Below, in pieces: positions 62,362 to 64,000 of a DNA stretch of 64,000 nucleotides. The notes beneath the pieces are model-generated. The model was given only the letters and a program-made list of their open reading frames with translations, searched no databases and was not told the origin of the DNA. A program made the position numbers and the translations under genes. Positions within the stretch are counted from its first letter, which is position 1. Every line of letters starts with the position of its first letter. Source of the stretch: M3007 sp040397785 (GTDB taxonomy: Bacteria; Bacteroidota; Bacteroidia; Chitinophagales; Saprospiraceae). The stretch lies in NCBI GenBank assembly GCA_040397785.1, contig JBBAVI010000006.1:1-64000 (forward strand), in the 5' to 3' direction.

Positions 62362-62397
62362 TTGACTTAGATCAAATGCGGTTTTGATGTACATCAA
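62362..62397. promoter_or_regulatory. Two FNR-type boxes 22 bp apart
   Basis: TTGACTTAGATCAA (62362-62375, one mismatch to TTGAT-N4-ATCAA) and TTGATGTACATCAA (62384-62397, perfect). The centres are 22 bp apart. An AACCTTTG -7-like element (62420-62427) places the second box about 41 bp before the expected start of transcription. Confidence 0.7.
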
Positions 62398-62466
62398 ACG
62401 TATTTAAATGCAATACCCGAACCTTTGCAGCACGTTAAAATTTATGCCACGCAAAAGTTCAACACC

Positions 62467-63570
62467 ATGCAGTTCCAAGCATTTTTCTCCCAGTTTTTAG
62501 AGGCTTTTATCGAAAATGCCCTCACGTATGCCCTTTTCGCCTTCCCATTTTTCTTAGCCTTCTGGGTTATCTGGAAAAAAAAGATGCAATCGATTCGTAT
62601 TCAAGCGGTTGAGCGGGCCTCCGTGCACCATTTCAAACACGATTTACTGCATTCTACCAGTACTTTTATGGTATTTGCCATACTGGATGTAGTGCTCGTT
62701 TATTTACAATCAAAAGGTTATACCAAGCTATACTACGACGTAAACCAATACGGCTGGATCTGGATGATCGTCAGTTTGGGGCTGCTGCTGATCCTTAATG
62801 ATGCTTTCTTTTATTGGTCGCACCGCGCCATGCACCACCCTCGGCTGTACAAATTTTTCCACCGGGTACACCATGAAAGCACCGACCCTTCGCCCCTCAC
62901 CGCTTTTGCGTTTCACCCATCTGAAGCGGTGGTAGAGGCTGGCATGGCATTTATATTGCCGTTTGTCATGCCCTTACATTTGGGCGTCATACTTACGTGG
63001 CAGGTCTTAGACATGCTCAATAATGTATTAGGCCACCTCGGCTACGAAGTTTACCCAAAAGGCTGGACCAAAGCACCCATACTTCGGCACATAACCACCT
63101 CGACCCATCACAACATGCACCATCAGTTGTTTAATGGCAATTATGCGCTATATTTTACCTGGTGGGATAAATGGATGGGCACCCAATTCAACGATTATGA
63201 TGCCCGCCATGAACAGATTTTTGAAAGAAAAAACATCCGCCCGACGCACGGTGCGCAATTATTAAATACAAACCAACAGGAGGAACAAACCAATAAAAAA
63301 GCACAGATAACGATAAAAATGCAGCACCAAGTGTACAAGTTTGAAACAAACGGCCAGCAAACCATCCTACAAAGCGGTCTTGCTCAAAACATATCCATGC
63401 CATTCTCCTGCCAAAAAGGATTGTGCGGCACTTGCAAAATGAAATGTGTAGAGGGGGAGGTTACGATGAAAAGAAACCAGGCGCTTGGTGAACTTGAACT
63501 GAAGGCTGGCTATATTTTAACTTGCCAATCTTTACCACTTACAGATAAGGTTGTGCTTCAGAAGGAGTGA
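62467..63570 (+). CDS. Sterol desaturase/fatty acid hydroxylase fused to 2Fe-2S ferredoxin
   Basis: 367 residues from the ATG at 62467. The membrane di-iron part contains FYWSHRAMHHPRLYKFFHRVHHE and STHHNMHHQLF, the eight-histidine pattern of the FA_hydroxylase family. A plant-type [2Fe-2S] ferredoxin domain follows (about 275-367) with C315-x4-C320-x2-C323 and a fourth cysteine at about 353 in LTCQSLPL. The fusion would supply electrons directly to the di-iron centre. The lipid substrate is unknown. Confidence 0.85.
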   Translation: MQFQAFFSQFLEAFIENALTYALFAFPFFLAFWVIWKKKMQSIRIQAVERASVHHFKHDLLHSTSTFMVFAILDVVLVYLQSKGYTKLYYDVNQYGWIWMIVSLGLLLILNDAFFYWSHRAMHHPRLYKFFHRVHHESTDPSPLTAFAFHPSEAVVEAGMAFILPFVMPLHLGVILTWQVLDMLNNVLGHLGYEVYPKGWTKAPILRHITTSTHHNMHHQLFNGNYALYFTWWDKWMGTQFNDYDARHEQIFERKNIRPTHGAQLLNTNQQEEQTNKKAQITIKMQHQVYKFETNGQQTILQSGLAQNISMPFSCQKGLCGTCKMKCVEGEVTMKRNQALGELELKAGYILTCQSLPLTDKVVLQKE

Positions 63571-63704
63571 GTGGTATGTCGGGGGTAGTCCTGTTTATTT
63601 GGCTACCTCCGAAAATGATTGCATTTCTGTTTATATTTTCATTTTTTGACATATAGTCAACGCAAAGTGGTTATGAAAACAGATTGCTTCTAATCCATTG
63701 AAAA

Positions 63705-64000
63705 TCAATTTTTTTTATCCATCGATCCTTCAAATCCATCTAAATCTGGGTATATCTTCTCTTTTAATAATTCCAAAGATAAATTTCGTTCTCGAGCACG
63801 CCCACAACGTACCGCATCTATCAACGCCAAATATTCATACAATACAGTATCATGTTCAACTGATTGAACCACAGTAGGATAAAATGGCAAAATGCTTTTA
63901 CCCTTTACGTTTCCCTTATAATATGGCCAAACATAGTTTTCATTGCTGCTAATAAGTTGTGCTAATGGTGCTGCACTATGGGCTGTTGGAATACCTCTGG
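63705..64000 (-). CDS. Protein of unknown function, partial (window edge)
   Basis: An open frame on the minus strand runs off the right edge; about 98 codons are visible, ending GFEGSMDKKN. The visible part begins RGIPTAHSAAPLAQLI and contains WPYYKGNVKGKSILPFYPTV and LALIDAVRCGRARERNLSLEL. The pattern looks like a conserved C-terminal domain, but the family was not recognised. The 5' end lies beyond the window. Confidence 0.5.
   Translation of the reverse strand, partial: RGIPTAHSAAPLAQLISSNENYVWPYYKGNVKGKSILPFYPTVVQSVEHDTVLYEYLALIDAVRCGRARERNLSLELLKEKIYPDLDGFEGSMDKKN

Noticed and set aside
1..64000. tRNA and rRNA genes
   Set aside because: None could be recognised by eye on either strand; a tRNA scan would settle it.

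Overview
The window comes from a gliding, T9SS-carrying member of the Bacteroidota, most likely a Saprospiraceae / Haliscomenobacter-type genome. The reasons are a gldN gene, four proteins with T9SS type A or type B sorting domains, DUF5686 and DUF3810 proteins, DUF4143 ATPases, hardly any Shine-Dalgarno sequences, and promoters that fit the Bacteroidota pattern TTG-N17-23-TAnnTTTG. This assignment rests on recognising protein families, not on a database search. No rRNA or tRNA gene was seen. A run of exactly 100 N (9067-9166) marks a scaffold gap.

Layout. 1-6.5 kb: transposase remnant, FMN reductase, GmhB-like phosphatase, gldN, a drug-type MFS exporter, a DNA glycosylase and a GCS2-CBS fusion. 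6.5-8.9 kb: a repeated palindromic element interrupted by a group II intron whose ends can be placed to the base, because an uninterrupted copy lies at 41.7 kb. 8.9-22.8 kb: a gapped DinB gene, mfd broken by one in-frame TAG, and a series of envelope and hypothetical proteins (TerB-like, HhH, OmpA, T9SS type B, cytochrome c peroxidase, Ycf48-like). 22.8-32 kb: a seven-gene sulfate assimilation operon on the minus strand in the order cysH-cysD-cysN-cobA-cysJ-cysI-(siroheme dehydrogenase/TSUP fusion). 32-51.8 kb: OsmC, purN, birA, rsfS, ftsH, a DUF5686 protein, secreted T9SS proteins, an AddA-like helicase, a sugar nucleotidyltransferase and a DUF4143 ATPase. 52-64 kb: a secreted GH13 enzyme, a glycosyltransferase, a TonB-type receptor, an AraC regulator, DUF3810, a Crp/Fnr regulator and a lipid hydroxylase-ferredoxin fusion.

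How genes work together. The cys operon covers sulfate activation (CysDN), reduction by an Fe-S APS/PAPS reductase (CysH), sulfite reduction (CysJI), siroheme supply (CobA plus the SirC-type domain) and probable transport (TSUP). Upstream of cysH is a complete candidate attenuator: a consensus promoter, a 32-codon leader ORF with four consecutive cysteine codons, and a strong intrinsic terminator directly before cysH. This is the most interesting system seen. Two FNR-type boxes 22 bp apart lie between the Crp/Fnr gene and the hydroxylase-ferredoxin gene and suggest a local regulatory pair.

Repeats are another theme. There is a roughly 320-bp element with four GACCTC/GAGGTC-type palindromes in two copies, a shared terminator-like hairpin in three copies just after stop codons, GTAGGG-ended palindromes that supply the stop codon of two genes, and three operator-like palindromes at exact 40-bp spacing before a DUF4143 ATPase gene.
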